Shown here one piece after another: positions 1-9,700 of a stretch of 64,000 nucleotides of DNA (its first letter is position 1; each line of letters opens with the position of its first letter). The notes below the pieces were generated by a model, which was given only the letters and a program-made list of their open reading frames with translations, did no database searches and was not told the DNA's origin. The translations under genes and the position numbers were made by a program. The DNA comes from JBMONI01 sp049324575 (GTDB lineage: Bacteria > Omnitrophota > Omnitrophia > Omnitrophales > Aquincolibacteriaceae), in assembly GCA_049324575.1 (NCBI GenBank), contig JBMONI010000007.1:79652-143651 (forward strand). The letters are read 5' to 3'.

Positions 1-472
1 CCAGGCCCTGCCGGAGATCCAGGCCCAGTTTCGCGGTCATCCGCCTCAGCCCCGCCATCGAATGACTTTCGATCTCGAGGAGCGGCGGGATCCCCGGATA
101 GCGGTCGATCTCGAAGCGGTCCGGGCCGAGCGCAAAAGAAGCGCGCCGCTTCTCGACCTTCCGGATCACCTTCATCCCGAGCTTCCGGAAGATCGCCTCG
201 GCCGTCCGGTAATCCTCGACCAAGGTCTCGAACTCATCCATGACCTTCGCCTCGCGCCGGCTGAGGGAGCTCTTAAAGACCATTTCGACCTTTTTCCCTT
301 TTTGACGCAGGCGGAGGACCTCTCCACGACGTGAGAACCGGCGGTCGGAATAATCCCAGTAGGAAGCGCGCAAAGGGCCGTCGAAGACCTTGCGGGCCCC
401 GATCGCGCGGAGGCGGCGCAACACGGCGGGAACATCGATCTCGAGGAATTTTATTTCGATCTCTTTGCGCAT
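1..472 (-). CDS. CYTH-domain protein (class IV adenylate cyclase / triphosphatase-like), 3' end outside window
   Basis: The minus frame begins MRKEIEIKFLEID and continues with GARKVFDG, an RGEVLRLRQKGKK segment, a KSSLSRREAKVMDEFET segment and FEIDRYPGIPPLLEIE. The initial ExExK (EIEIK) signature, the internal basic LRLRQ strand and the acidic LEIE strand are the marks of the CYTH triphosphate-tunnel fold, whose members act on triphosphate substrates such as ATP, thiamine triphosphate or polyphosphate. About 157 codons are present and the frame runs off the left edge, so the C-terminus is missing. An in-frame ATG lies 13 codons upstream (position 511), but the family normally starts right at the ExExK strand, so 472 is preferred. 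The exact substrate cannot be told. Confidence 0.8.
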   Translation of the reverse strand, partial: MRKEIEIKFLEIDVPAVLRRLRAIGARKVFDGPLRASYWDYSDRRFSRRGEVLRLRQKGKKVEMVFKSSLSRREAKVMDEFETLVEDYRTAEAIFRKLGMKVIRKVEKRRASFALGPDRFEIDRYPGIPPLLEIESHSMAGLRRMTAKLGLDLRQGL

Positions 473-534
473 AAGGCCCTTTTCGGAAAACGCCGAGAGA
501 TTATACGTCATTTTCAGAAACGTGGGTATCCTCG

Positions 535-650
535 ATCTTAGATCCCTCGGTTCGCCTCGTGGAACGAGGCGAGTTCCGCCGCTGGCGGGATTCGCTCGGG
601 ATGACATGGGTATTTTAAAAATCCGAAACGGCGGCTCGGTCGGGATGACA
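535..650. repeat. Dispersed intergenic repeat, two adjacent fragments
   Basis: Contains the phrases gatccctcggttcgcctcgt, gaacgaggcgagttccgcc, then cgctcgggatgaca and again gtcgggatgaca. The same building blocks (gatccctcg, cgggatgaca, cattccgagcg) recur at 1040-1100, 1365-1610 and 48531-48675. No coding frame of recognisable character is present. This family of repeats, reading roughly 'gtcattccgagc ... gaggaatc', is common in intergenic DNA of several bacterial phyla. Confidence 0.7.
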
Positions 651-689
651 ATAGGATTTTGCCTCTCGCTTTCTTCTGCTTTCGTTTTT

Positions 690-844
690 CTCTCGCCTCT
701 TACCCCTTACCGCTGACTACTTTCCTCTGATTCCTCACGGCTTATTCCTTACTGCTTACAACTTATTCCTTACTTCTTACCTCTTATCCCTTACTGCTTA
801 TAACTCATTCCTTACTCCTTACCTTTTATCCCTTACCCCTGACT
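690..844. repeat. Pyrimidine-rich degenerate tandem tract
   Basis: The plus strand is a run of near-repeats of cttattccttactgcttac and ttaccccttaccgctgac with little G. Period is loose (about 14-30 bases). I see no gene, promoter or hairpin in it; it lies between the CYTH gene and the 73-base repeat cluster. Confidence 0.6.
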
Positions 845-1048
845 CCCGTCATTCCAAACGCTCGCTCCGAACATTCCTCTTTTGTCATTCCGAGCCTTCA
901 ACCTGAACACTCCCCATCCCGTCATTCCAAACGCTCGCTCCGAACATTCCCCTTTTGTCATTCCGAGCGTTCAACCTGAACACTTCCCATCCCGTCATTC
1001 CAAACGCTCGCTCCGAACATTCCCCTTTTGTCATTCCGAGCGACTGAG
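845..1048. repeat. Tandem direct repeat, 73-base period, about 2.8 copies
   Basis: Units begin cccgtcattccaaacgctcg at 845, 918 and 991, each followed by ctccgaacattcc, ttttgtcattccgagc and ttcaacctgaacac. Spacing is 73 bases exactly in both steps. A fourth, separated unit starts at 1438 on the far side of the GIY-YIG gene. A long plus-strand frame over this block is a product of the repeat and is not called as a gene. Confidence 0.85.
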
Positions 1049-1070
1049 CCAAATAAAGGAGTCGAGGAAT

Positions 1071-1361
1071 CTAGGCCCCCAAGATATCACGATAAAGATC
1101 CTTCCACTCGGGATTAGCGCCTCCGATCAAACGCTCTTTCTTCTCTCTTCTCCAGCTCTTCAATTGTTTTTCCCTTGCGATCGCGCTCATCACCTCCGTG
1201 GTAACTTCATAATAAACAAGCCGATCGACCTTGTATTTCTTGGTGAAACCCTCCATCCATCCTGCCTTATGCGCCCCCACTCTCCGGATCAGGTCCTTTG
1301 TGACTCCGATATAAAGAACCCCTGAATAACTGCTGAGAATGTAGACGTAATACTGTTTCAT
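1071..1361 (-). CDS. GIY-YIG nuclease superfamily protein (YhbQ-like small endonuclease)
   Basis: A complete 96-residue protein starting MKQYYVYILSSYSGVLYIGVT. The paired motif YVYIL...LYIGVT is the GIY-YIG core, followed by the conserved arginine in DLIRRVGAHK and by YYE (residue ~50), the usual position of the tyrosine/glutamate part of the fold; the C-terminus EKQLKSWRREKKERLI is typical of the short bacterial UvrC-like single-domain group. These proteins are putative DNA-cleaving enzymes; their cellular role is not established. The gene is embedded in dispersed repeats on both sides, and its stop lies in the repeat sequence itself. It has no operon partner. Confidence 0.88.
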   Translation of the reverse strand: MKQYYVYILSSYSGVLYIGVTKDLIRRVGAHKAGWMEGFTKKYKVDRLVYYEVTTEVMSAIAREKQLKSWRREKKERLIGGANPEWKDLYRDILGA

Positions 1362-1364
1362 GGC

Positions 1365-1608
1365 TTAGATCCCTCCACGCGTCCCGCCACAGGCGGGACT
1401 TGGTCGGGATGACAACAAGAAAAAAACCGCCGCCCATCCCGTCATTCCAAACGCTCACTCTGAACATTCCTCTTTTGTCATTCCGAGCGACTGAGCCGAA
1501 TAAAGGAGTCGATCCCGCTACAAAGCTCAAGCGGGTCCGCCGAAGGGGTTGTGGCGGAGAATCTTCATCAAGGATCCCTCGGCTTGCCTCGTAGAACGGG
1601 ACAAGTCC
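1365..1608. repeat. Dispersed repeat block right of the GIY-YIG gene
   Basis: Holds a fragment with cccgccacaggcgggact and ggtcgggatgacaa (1380-1415), a separate 73-base-type unit (1438-1496), and a longer unit 1474-1608 that includes gctacaaagctcaagcgggt, ccgccgaaggggttgtggcg and gagaatcttcatcaaggatc. The last unit matches, in inverted orientation and nearly base for base, the block at 48531-48675. No gene is seen in 1362-1680 other than the terminator listed next. Confidence 0.8.
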
Positions 1609-1609
1609 T

Positions 1610-1649
1610 TTAAAAAAGACCAGCCCCGTACCGTCATGGTACGGGGCTG
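1610..1649 (-). terminator. Intrinsic terminator of the comEA-like gene
   Basis: Read on the minus strand, a 12-base perfect stem (cagccccgtacc / ggtacggggctg, 1621-1649) with a 5-base loop is followed by gtcttttttaaa. It lies about 30 bases beyond the stop of the gene ending at 1681. Confidence 0.88.
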
Positions 1650-1680
1650 ATCGCCGCCAGCATACCGCTTCCAGATCAGT

Positions 1681-2013
1681 TTACGTGATGATCTGTTCTT
1701 TGATCTTGGCGAGCTTCGCGCCGCCGATCCCGCGAACGTTCACCAGGTCGTCCGGGGATTGAAAAGGCCCGAACTCCTCCCGGTACTGGACGATCCGCTC
1801 GGCGATGGCCGGTCCGATCCCTCGGATCCCGACCAGCTCCTCAGCGCCGGCCGTGTTCACGTTCACCGGGCTCATGGCCTCTTGGGCCGGAGCCGGTCCC
1901 GCTTCGGGCGCCGCGTGCAGAAGCCCCGGCCTCCCCAGGGAGCTTCCCCCCAGGACAAAACCGAGGACCGCAAGGATGCTCAAGATCTTTTTCGCTTGCT
2001 GATACTGCGTCAT
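1681..2013 (-). CDS. comEA: ComEA-like secreted helix-hairpin-helix protein
   Basis: Codes for 110 residues from MTQYQQAKKILSILAVLG. Residues ~8-34 form a signal peptide ending LLHAAP; a short Pro/Ala linker follows; residues ~48-110 carry the ComEA tandem HhH domain: VNVNTAGAEELVGIRGIGPA (first hairpin) and DLVNVRGIGGAKLAKIKEQI (second). ComEA proteins bind double-stranded DNA without sequence preference, classically in the periplasm for DNA uptake. The start at 2013 is chosen because aaaggagg sits 7 bases upstream; the frame is open to 2073 but that region contains the promoter -35 box. A strong terminator ends the transcript, so the gene is monocistronic. A competence protein homologue comF is at 59140, but no other uptake gene is in view. 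Confidence 0.9.
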   Translation of the reverse strand: MTQYQQAKKILSILAVLGFVLGGSSLGRPGLLHAAPEAGPAPAQEAMSPVNVNTAGAEELVGIRGIGPAIAERIVQYREEFGPFQSPDDLVNVRGIGGAKLAKIKEQIIT

Positions 2014-2044
2014 AGGATTTACCTCCTTTGGTTCAAGTTCGTGG

Positions 2045-2073
2045 AGTTTATGATGAATTTTCATATTTGTCAA
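2045..2073 (-). promoter_or_regulatory. Sigma70-type promoter for comEA-like gene
   Basis: TTGACA (2068-2073) and TAAACT (2045-2050) on the minus strand, 17 bases apart, in AT-rich DNA, about 35 bases before the start codon at 2013. Confidence 0.7.
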
Positions 2074-2127
2074 TATAAATATTCATATTAATTATATTTT
2101 ATTTATGCATTATAATCATATCCACCA

Positions 2128-2155
2128 TTGACAAAGGTAAATTCCCGGGTATGCT
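2128..2155 (+). promoter_or_regulatory. Promoter of the XRE-cupin regulator, probably giving a leaderless mRNA
   Basis: TTGACA (2128-2133), 16-base spacer, TATGCT (2150-2155). The expected transcription start falls at about 2162, which is the ATG of the gene; no ribosome binding site is visible. Confidence 0.6.
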
Positions 2156-2161
2156 ATACGC

Positions 2162-2719
2162 ATGCTGAAGAGTTTCGGAGACCGACTACGCCAGATCCGC
2201 AAAGAAAAGAAGATCACCCTGATCGAGCTTTCGAAGAAGACCGGGGTCGCTCAGGCCACGCTTTCCCGCATCGAGACCGGTTCGATGACCGGAACCCTCG
2301 AAAGCCATGTGAAGATCGCGGAAGCTTTGGGGATCGGCCTGGCCGAGCTTTACAGCGCGGTCGACAGCCGGGCCGCATCGATCAGCCGCCTTTCGAAGGA
2401 TGACGCCCGCAAAGTCACCTTCCAGTCGAAGAACGCCAAGATCGAACTCCTGACGCAGGAAAGCTCGAAAAAGAAGATCACGCCGCTTCTGGTCACGCTC
2501 CAGCCCGAAAGCGAAATGCAAAAGGAATCCGGCGAGCGCGGGGTCGAGAAATTCCTCTTCGTCCTTCAAGGCGCCGTCACGGTCAAGATCGAAAAAGAAT
2601 CTTATGAGCTGAAGAACGACGAATCCCTTTACTTCGACGCCTCGCTCCCCCATCAGATCGCGAACACCGCGAACCGCGAAGCGCGCCTTCTCGTCGCCGT
2701 CTCTCCCTCGAAGCTTTAA
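2162..2719 (+). CDS. XRE-family transcriptional regulator with C-terminal cupin domain
   Basis: 185 residues. Residues ~5-65 are a classic Cro/CI helix-turn-helix (RLRQIRKEKKITLIELSKKT, then GVAQATLSRIETGSM), and residues ~105-183 form a cupin barrel (GVEKFLFVLQGAVTVKIEKE, LYFDASLPHQIANTANREAR). This is the architecture of small-molecule-sensing repressors/activators such as the PuuR/SutR type. Ligand is unknown; the cupin keeps only one clear histidine (PHQ), so metal binding is uncertain. The gene is divergent from the comEA-like gene and converges on the 3' end of the giant gene. Its promoter overlaps the start, suggesting leaderless translation and possible autoregulation. Confidence 0.9.
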   Translation: MLKSFGDRLRQIRKEKKITLIELSKKTGVAQATLSRIETGSMTGTLESHVKIAEALGIGLAELYSAVDSRAASISRLSKDDARKVTFQSKNAKIELLTQESSKKKITPLLVTLQPESEMQKESGERGVEKFLFVLQGAVTVKIEKESYELKNDESLYFDASLPHQIANTANREARLLVAVSPSKL

Positions 2720-2730
2720 CGGTACAACAG

Positions 2731-2803
2731 TAAACAGTATGACAGTAAGCGGTATGGCAGTACTGCATGCTCCATACTCTCATACTGCATACTCTTTTTT
2801 TTT
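2731..2803. terminator. Convergent terminator between the XRE regulator and the giant gene
   Basis: An imperfect inverted repeat made of agtatg/catact words surrounds the perfect 10-base palindrome gcagtactgc and ends in nine T (2795-2803) on the plus strand. The T-run overlaps the stop codon (TAA, 2802-2804) of the giant gene. It fits termination of the plus-strand gene and may block readthrough from the other side. Confidence 0.55.
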
Positions 2804-3755
2804 ATGCCGCCTGCCCCACCTCGACGGCCGTCCTGGCCGAAACGACAAGCTGCCTCAACGCTTCGCGCTGGATCATGAGATTCTTTCCTTGGAAGGTAAG
2901 CAAAGGACTGTCGATCCCGGTATCGAAGAGGTCTTTCAGAAGTTCCGCGCGGATCTCGGCACGGAGCGTCTCGTCCCCGAGCGTTCCCGCACCCCGGACC
3001 CGCACCGCATACGCAAGCCCGGTCAGGATCTCCGCGAGATATTCGATCACCGATAAATACGGTTCCTCGCTAACTTCGCCCCGGTCGATCCCCACGCCGA
3101 AAAGCGTCTCGTTCGCATCAAGGTAAGCGGCTCCGTCGATCCCCTCGCCCGCGATCACGCCGAGCGCCGTATTAGCCATGGCTCCATGGGGCTTGAAGCG
3201 GCCGAATTGCGGCACGAATTCGAAGACCGAAAGTTCCCGGAGAACCTCACGGCCGAACCCGGACGCCATCGCTTTCGAGAAAACAAAGGACCCGGCCCCG
3301 GTTTCCGCCCGGATCTTTTTCAGGGCCAGGACCAGACTGTCCGTGACCGGCAGATCGAATCCGACCGCATACTCCCCGTCGAAACGCGACGCCGCATAGC
3401 GCTTCCATCGCCGGACCAAGGCCCCGGTAAAAGCCTCGGTCTGGGCGCGGCTCACCGCCGGCCCTTCGGTCTTCGCCGCTTCGATCCTTGCGATCTCGCG
3501 GTCTGCCTCGGCCCAAACCCAGTCGGCGAATTGCTCATAGGAGATCTCCGTCACCGTCCGCGCGACTTCGCCGCCCAACCGGACGGGATCCGGAGCATTG
3601 GCCTCCCCGCGGTGCAGGATAAAACGCACCGTATCCCCGGCGGTCCGGATTCCTTCAGCGTTGCGAAGTTCCGCTTCGATCGCAATATCCCGCACTTCCG
3701 CGCGAGGCGATGCCGCAAGGGAAGGCTCGGCCTCTTCCGGGATCGCTACAACAGC
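2802..3755 (-). other. Giant protein C-terminal cap
   Basis: About 310 residues with alpha/beta character: RDIAIEAELRNAEGIRTAGD, VTDSLVLALKKIRAETGAGS, FVFSKAMASGFGREVLRELS, ending RTAVEVGQAA. No propeller or helical-repeat features; not recognised. Confidence 0.5.
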
Positions 3756-6700
3756 CGGGACTTCGGCGCGGCCCGATCGAACCTCCGGGGTTTGATCTAT
3801 CAATCCCCGGAGGTTTGATAAAGGTGCCTGCTGCCTGACGCCGGGCATCCCCACCGTCTCCGCCCAGATCGGACCACTCGCGGCGGAAGCGTCTCCTGAA
3901 GACGGGCCTTCCTTTGCGAGATCGGCAAAGGGCTCTCCACCGACATCCTTCAGCAATGCGGCAAGCGCATTCAGGATATAGCGCGGCTTTTCATAAACGA
4001 ACAGGATCCGCCTGAGCTCTTGAACAAATCTTTCCTGCCATGGGCTTGTCATGATCTTTCCCATGCTCGAAAGCAAGGCATCTCCCAAGTCGTCGTCTTT
4101 CGTGAACACGGCCAGACGTTTCAAAGCCGGGGCAAGTAACGCTTCGTTCTCCAAAACCCTCAGCGCAGCTAGATCGATCGCGATCGCGATGACATCTTCG
4201 TCGAACCGGCCGATCTTACGGACAACCGCCAGGATCATCCGCAAGGACCGTTCCACATCCCCCGGAGAGCTACGACGAAGCAAGGGCGGCGGCCACACCG
4301 CCTCGTCCTCTTGCGCCTCCGGAAATCCCGGACGCGTCGTGAAGAGATCGAAAAAGACCTTTCCCAGCCTTTCCGAATGTTTCCGGTAAATGGCCAGAAC
4401 CGCGGTCAGGGCCAATTCCTGTTCCTGGGCCGTCAAGGAGACAAACCCGCGGGAACGGATCCCGTTCTCAAAATGGTCCAAAGCCTCTTCCCAGTTCCGC
4501 TTGCCATTCCATGTCGACCGCGATTCCCGGAAAGTGCTCGAGAGCACCTCGAGAATATCCAGGGTTTTGGATAAGGAAGCCTTGGTAAGAAGCCGCGACA
4601 AAATACTGACTTTTCTCCGGACCAGCGCGAAATTCTCGTGGATCTTCAAAATGCGGCGGATCTTTGCGGGAGTGAGAGAATGATAGTCTGCCATCATGAC
4701 CACAAGCGGTTCAAGCCCTCTTAAATTCTCCAGGGTCGTAACGCTTTCCCGGACCGTATCGCTCTCGCGATCTTTGGCGCCGCCAAGGAAGATGGCCTCC
4801 CACGTTCCGAGCACTTCAAGTCCCGCGGCTTCGCCGAAACGGTCCGCAAATCCGCCGGGCCACCTTAGACGATTGATCAGCTGCGTCAGCGTCGCAAGCC
4901 AGTCCGAAGAACTTATTTCCGCATACCCGGTCTTTCGGGGGATCCGCCGCGCCAGCGCAAGCGTTTTTTCCGCGATCTTGGGATACACGCCTTCTGAAAT
5001 CCTCGGATACGCGCCGCTTTCCACCGACAGCGCAAACATCTTCATCTGCGCATAGGCTCCCGCAAGATATCCAAGATAGCCGGCATGCCGGACGGCCAAG
5101 AGCATCCAGAATTCCGCAAAACGCCGGATCTTCTCATTCCAGAGCATTCCAAACGCCGCAAGATCCAGGAAATCGCTCCATCCCCGGAATTTCTCCGCGT
5201 CGAAATGAAAAAGGTCCATGGCCTCGCGCAAAAGCATAAGGATCTTCAGCCGAAGCCGGCCGTTCTCCAGTCTTGAAAATCCTGGGTTCGAAAGAAAAGA
5301 CCGGAGCATCTCTTTTTTAGACGCATCCGCCCGTGCTCGCCAAAGGATCCCGAAAGCCAATACCAGTTCCTGAGCATTCCGCGGGCCGAAACGACGAACC
5401 CAATGAAAGACCGCAGCCGGATCCTGCCCCCAATCGGAAGTGCTCTTCAAAATCTGCTGAACGGAAAAACCCGCATCGGCTCGAAGCCACTGCTGCTTCC
5501 CGGACGAAAGCGCGGCAAACCACGGGAATTGCCCAAGATCGACCTCGGCCGACGCCTCGCGCACCTCCGCGCGGCCCGATCCAACCTCCGGGGTTTGATT
5601 TATCAATCCCCGGAGGTTTGATGAAGGTGCCTGCTCCGGACTCACTCCCGCCGCCCAGATCGGCCCGGACTGGCCTTCCGGCGTGCCCGTCTCGCCGCCG
5701 TCTTTCGATGCCGGAGCGCCGCTTGGCGGAAGTTCCATTCGCAGGTACATCTCGTCAAAAAGCGCCTTGAGCGCTTTCGCCGCGTAATCCGGATTCTCCA
5801 CCGCGAAAATGAACTGCCTCACCTTCCCAAGCCAAGCCTCGTCATTCCAGCTTGCCTCAACGGTCCGGCTGAGATGCAGGATCAGATAAAGATGCGTGAA
5901 GAGCTCCTGCGCATCCTCGCGGACCGCGAATCCTTCGAGCTTGTCGAGCGCGAATCGAAGCGCCGAGACATTCTCGATCATCCCGAGACGCTCGAGCAGT
6001 GAAAGGATCTGAAGCCCCTCGGCGCCGTACCCGCGAAGACGCTCCACCGCCGCGCGGACAATGGCGCGGAACACCGGATTCGTGCGGTATTGCTCCCGGT
6101 CAAGCAAGATCGGAATCTCCCGCACATTCACTCCGATCGTCCAATAGCGGGGCTCTTCCGGCGCAGTGTCCGCGGCCTCATCGGCAAGATAGACATAGCT
6201 GGCATTATGCCGGTCGCTCCTGGCCGTGTGCAGATGAAAGCGGACAAAATCTCCTTCGGGGGACCGGAAGATCCTCTCGCTCTCATCCAATCCGTCGTCG
6301 ATCATCCCGGCGATCTTGTTTTTCTTCACGTCAAAAACGAACCCTTTCCGCAGTGAAGAAGGGAACCCTTGGCCGAGCAGGAGCGAAGTCCCGGGGATGA
6401 ATTTCATCTGCCCCCCGGCGGGGATCCCGACACTTACCCAGGCGATCCTTTCAGGGCTTTCCGGATCGATCTGAAGCGTCTCTTCATCCGCAAGCGCATA
6501 TTCTTCCCCTTTCCGCAGAAGCACCTGCTTCGCGTCCGGCGAGAAAAATCCGTCCTCCGGAAGCGACCATCCTTCAGGGAGTTTCAGCGGTCCTTCCGTC
6601 ACGTCTCCGCCGTCCAGCCGGAAGCGGACATCGCCGGCCGTGGGCGCGTTGGGCATATAGACAAAGAGCCGTCGGCTGTCCGGAGAGAAACGCCACTTCA

Positions 6701-9700
6701 TATGAGCGTAGATCTCGGTCTTTTTCACGACAAAATCCCGCATCGTCCCCGAAGGGGATGCTAGGAGACGTTCGAGATCCACCAGGCACAGATAATATTT
6801 CACAAATTCGATCTCATCTTCGATATCCAAGGTGTCCGGGTCCGCAGCGAGCGGTTTTTCCACCGCCGACTCCTCGGGAACGGTTTCCTGATAAACCAGA
6901 TAACGCCCGTCCGGAGAGACCGTATCCCCTTCCTCGGGATCCATACGAACACTTACCTCATCATTCATTCTCCCCAAGAGCCTCTTCGCTCCGGTCCGGA
7001 GATCGAAATGGAATACGGCCTCCATACTGGACTGCACATAGATCATGGTGCTCTCATCCGACGAAACCCAAGCCCCCTCACCGTCCTTGAAAAGGATATG
7101 TCCTAACAAATGTTGTTTTCTCGTCGTAAGGTCCAAGACCATGGAACCGGCCGTTTCCGTTTGAATGAACAGGTATTTCCCATGCTGAAGCGGCACGAGC
7201 GCACGGACCGGGGTATCCCCCTCAAGACCCGGGAGGACCCATTCTTCGTCCGTTTTGAGATCCTTCAGGAGACATTGGGTGATCACATGGTCTTTTTTCT
7301 TGTTCCACCCTTTTTTCTGGTAAAAGATCCAGTCCGTCCCGGGGATCCAGACAACATCGCCGAACGGCATGACCTTCTCCGCGCCGAAATCAAGGCGCCG
7401 GGCGAGAACGCCGAAGCTGGGGTATTTGTAATGCTGATGCGCGATCCCTTGCACGACCCTCGGGTTATTCGGCGATAAGCCGTACCAGGAAGGCCGCAAG
7501 CGGTCGAAGTAGGAGAATGACGCAAACGCTTCGAGCGTCTGCCGTTCGAGTTCCGCCGGGTCCGCGGCGGAAAGCGGCGCGGCTTCGTCCTCGCGCACCT
7601 CCGCGCGGCCCGATCCAACCTCCGGGGTTTGATTCATTGCTTCTTCTGACGCCTGAGGCCTAACGCCGGGCGCCCCCGCCGTCTCCGCCCAAACCGCCCG
7701 GCTATCCCGATGCGCATCCTCCGAAGCCTCCCCGGGACGTTCGATTTCGGGCCGCAAATGCCTGGCCAAGGCCTCGAAACGGTCCGTCATCACGTTCGCA
7801 TCCGCTTTGAAAAAAACCTGTTTCGTCTCGGCCAATTCGGCCGAAAAATCTTCTTCTTCTTCATGGAAGAGGACATACGCGAAGATCCGGCTGAGCGGGT
7901 CGTAGACTTCTTCGAGCCGTCCCCGTGCGGATAGCTCGGCCACGACCGCCATGCCGGATCTCAGGGCTTGTGGATTATGGATCGCCCCGGCCGTCACGAA
8001 CCATGAAAGGATCTCCAAAGCCATGTGCCGGTCGAGTTCCCGCCTTCCCGCGGGAAGCATGGACTCCAATTCTTTTACGAATGGACTATGAACGAGGAAT
8101 TCGGGGTCAAGGACATTGACGATACCGGCAAGCGGGATCACGATCTTCCCGCCTTCGTGCATCGTCCAGTCCCGAAGCGCCGGGATCGGGAGGATCTTCC
8201 GAACTCCTGTCCGGACGTCACAGATCCCATGGCTATAGAAGTCATGCCGGCGCTGGACATCCCGGAGGACAAGCCAGCGGCCGTCCGAAGAGAATCTCGC
8301 ATACTCGTTCAGAGGATAGATATCGTTCCCCGGATGAAAATCCTTATCGGCAGGCCCTGAGAACAACTGCTCAAACTTTCCCGTTTTATAATTGAAGAGC
8401 CCGCGGACATAAGGCCCGAACCCCCAGAATTTTCTGAACTCGACATACATCCGTTCGCCGTCCGGAGAAAAAGTGAAGTAAGTGATCCTTGCGCCCCGCC
8501 CGAAAAGACGCTTCCGGCTTCCGGCCTTGGCGTCATAGAACCGGAATTCTTCCACTTGCTTGCCACTCCGAAGTGTTTTGAAACTTCGAGACGCCCCGTA
8601 GAGCGAACCGTCAAAAGATACCTGCGGGGAAGAAACGAACAGCGCTTCGCTGGCCCGGACCGGGGACAAGGAGCGTCCCGTTTCCAGATCAACGACCCTT
8701 TGTTCGGTCAGCGGGGAATCCTTCCCGGCAGAAACCCAACCCCACAAAATGGACGCGGACATCATGGCCCCAATGGCCCAAGCCGCCTTTTTAAACATTT
8801 GCGCCTCCGGGTCCGCAGCGTCCAATGTCGAGGGGAAATAAAAAAAGAAAAAACCCGCCCAGAAAAGAAGCAGTAACATCATCAAACGAAAATGGAGATG
8901 AGGAAATAGCCCACCCTTCTGGCGAACCTGTTGTTCTTTTGAGAACAGTGAGCGCAATCCGGTTTCGTGCAAGATCCATCGTTTGAGGGCCGCATGTGCC
9001 TTATACTTGCCGGAAACGAGCAAGAATCTCGGATTGTTGAGAAAATGAAAACGGAGGTCTTCCAGGCGTTCATCGGCAGCGGTCCTCTGATAGACGACCG
9101 TCTTCGAACGCAAGTTCCACACTTTCGACCCGGCGATCAAATACCGACTGTCCGAAGAAAAACCCTCCCCCAGATCTACTTCTTCTCCCTCAAGATCGAG
9201 GAGGATCTCGCCGGTGGCCGCGTCCGCGACCATGCCCCCGGACCCTTCGTCGTCGCCGCGGCTCTCGGCCAGGAAGTAAAAAAGGGAACCGTCCGGAGAG
9301 AACTTCACGATCCGCTCCGGCAGCTCCGTCACTTCTTTCGGGATCGCGAATGTTTTCAGGGTTTTTCCGTCTTTGGTATCGACCAGCAGGATCGAACGCG
9401 TATCGACCAGGACCAGTCGGTCACCGCGCGGCGAAAGGACGGGTTTTTGGAACGGCCGCTCCGGACGGTCGAAGATCCTTCGCTCCTGTGCCAGAAGGTT
9501 GATCGCCATCATGCGCTCGCCGTCCGTATGCAGGAAGACCGGGCGCACCTGCGGTAAATTCCCCCACGGCCGAGGGACCCGGTTGGACGCGGTCTGCATC
9601 CGGAGATCGTACAGCGCTTGCTCGTAATCCGCGGAAGTCAGCGTATTCTCCCGCACCTCCGCGCGGCCCGATCCAACCTCCGGGGTTTGATTGATCAATC

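Noticed and set aside
882..1325. A 147-codon plus frame over the left repeat cluster.
   Set aside because: Its protein simply reads the 73-base repeat and runs antisense through the GIY-YIG gene.
1071..1361. GIY-YIG gene as part of an insertion sequence or group I intron.
   Set aside because: No transposase, no terminal inverted repeats with target duplication and no intron core were seen; only dispersed repeats surround it.
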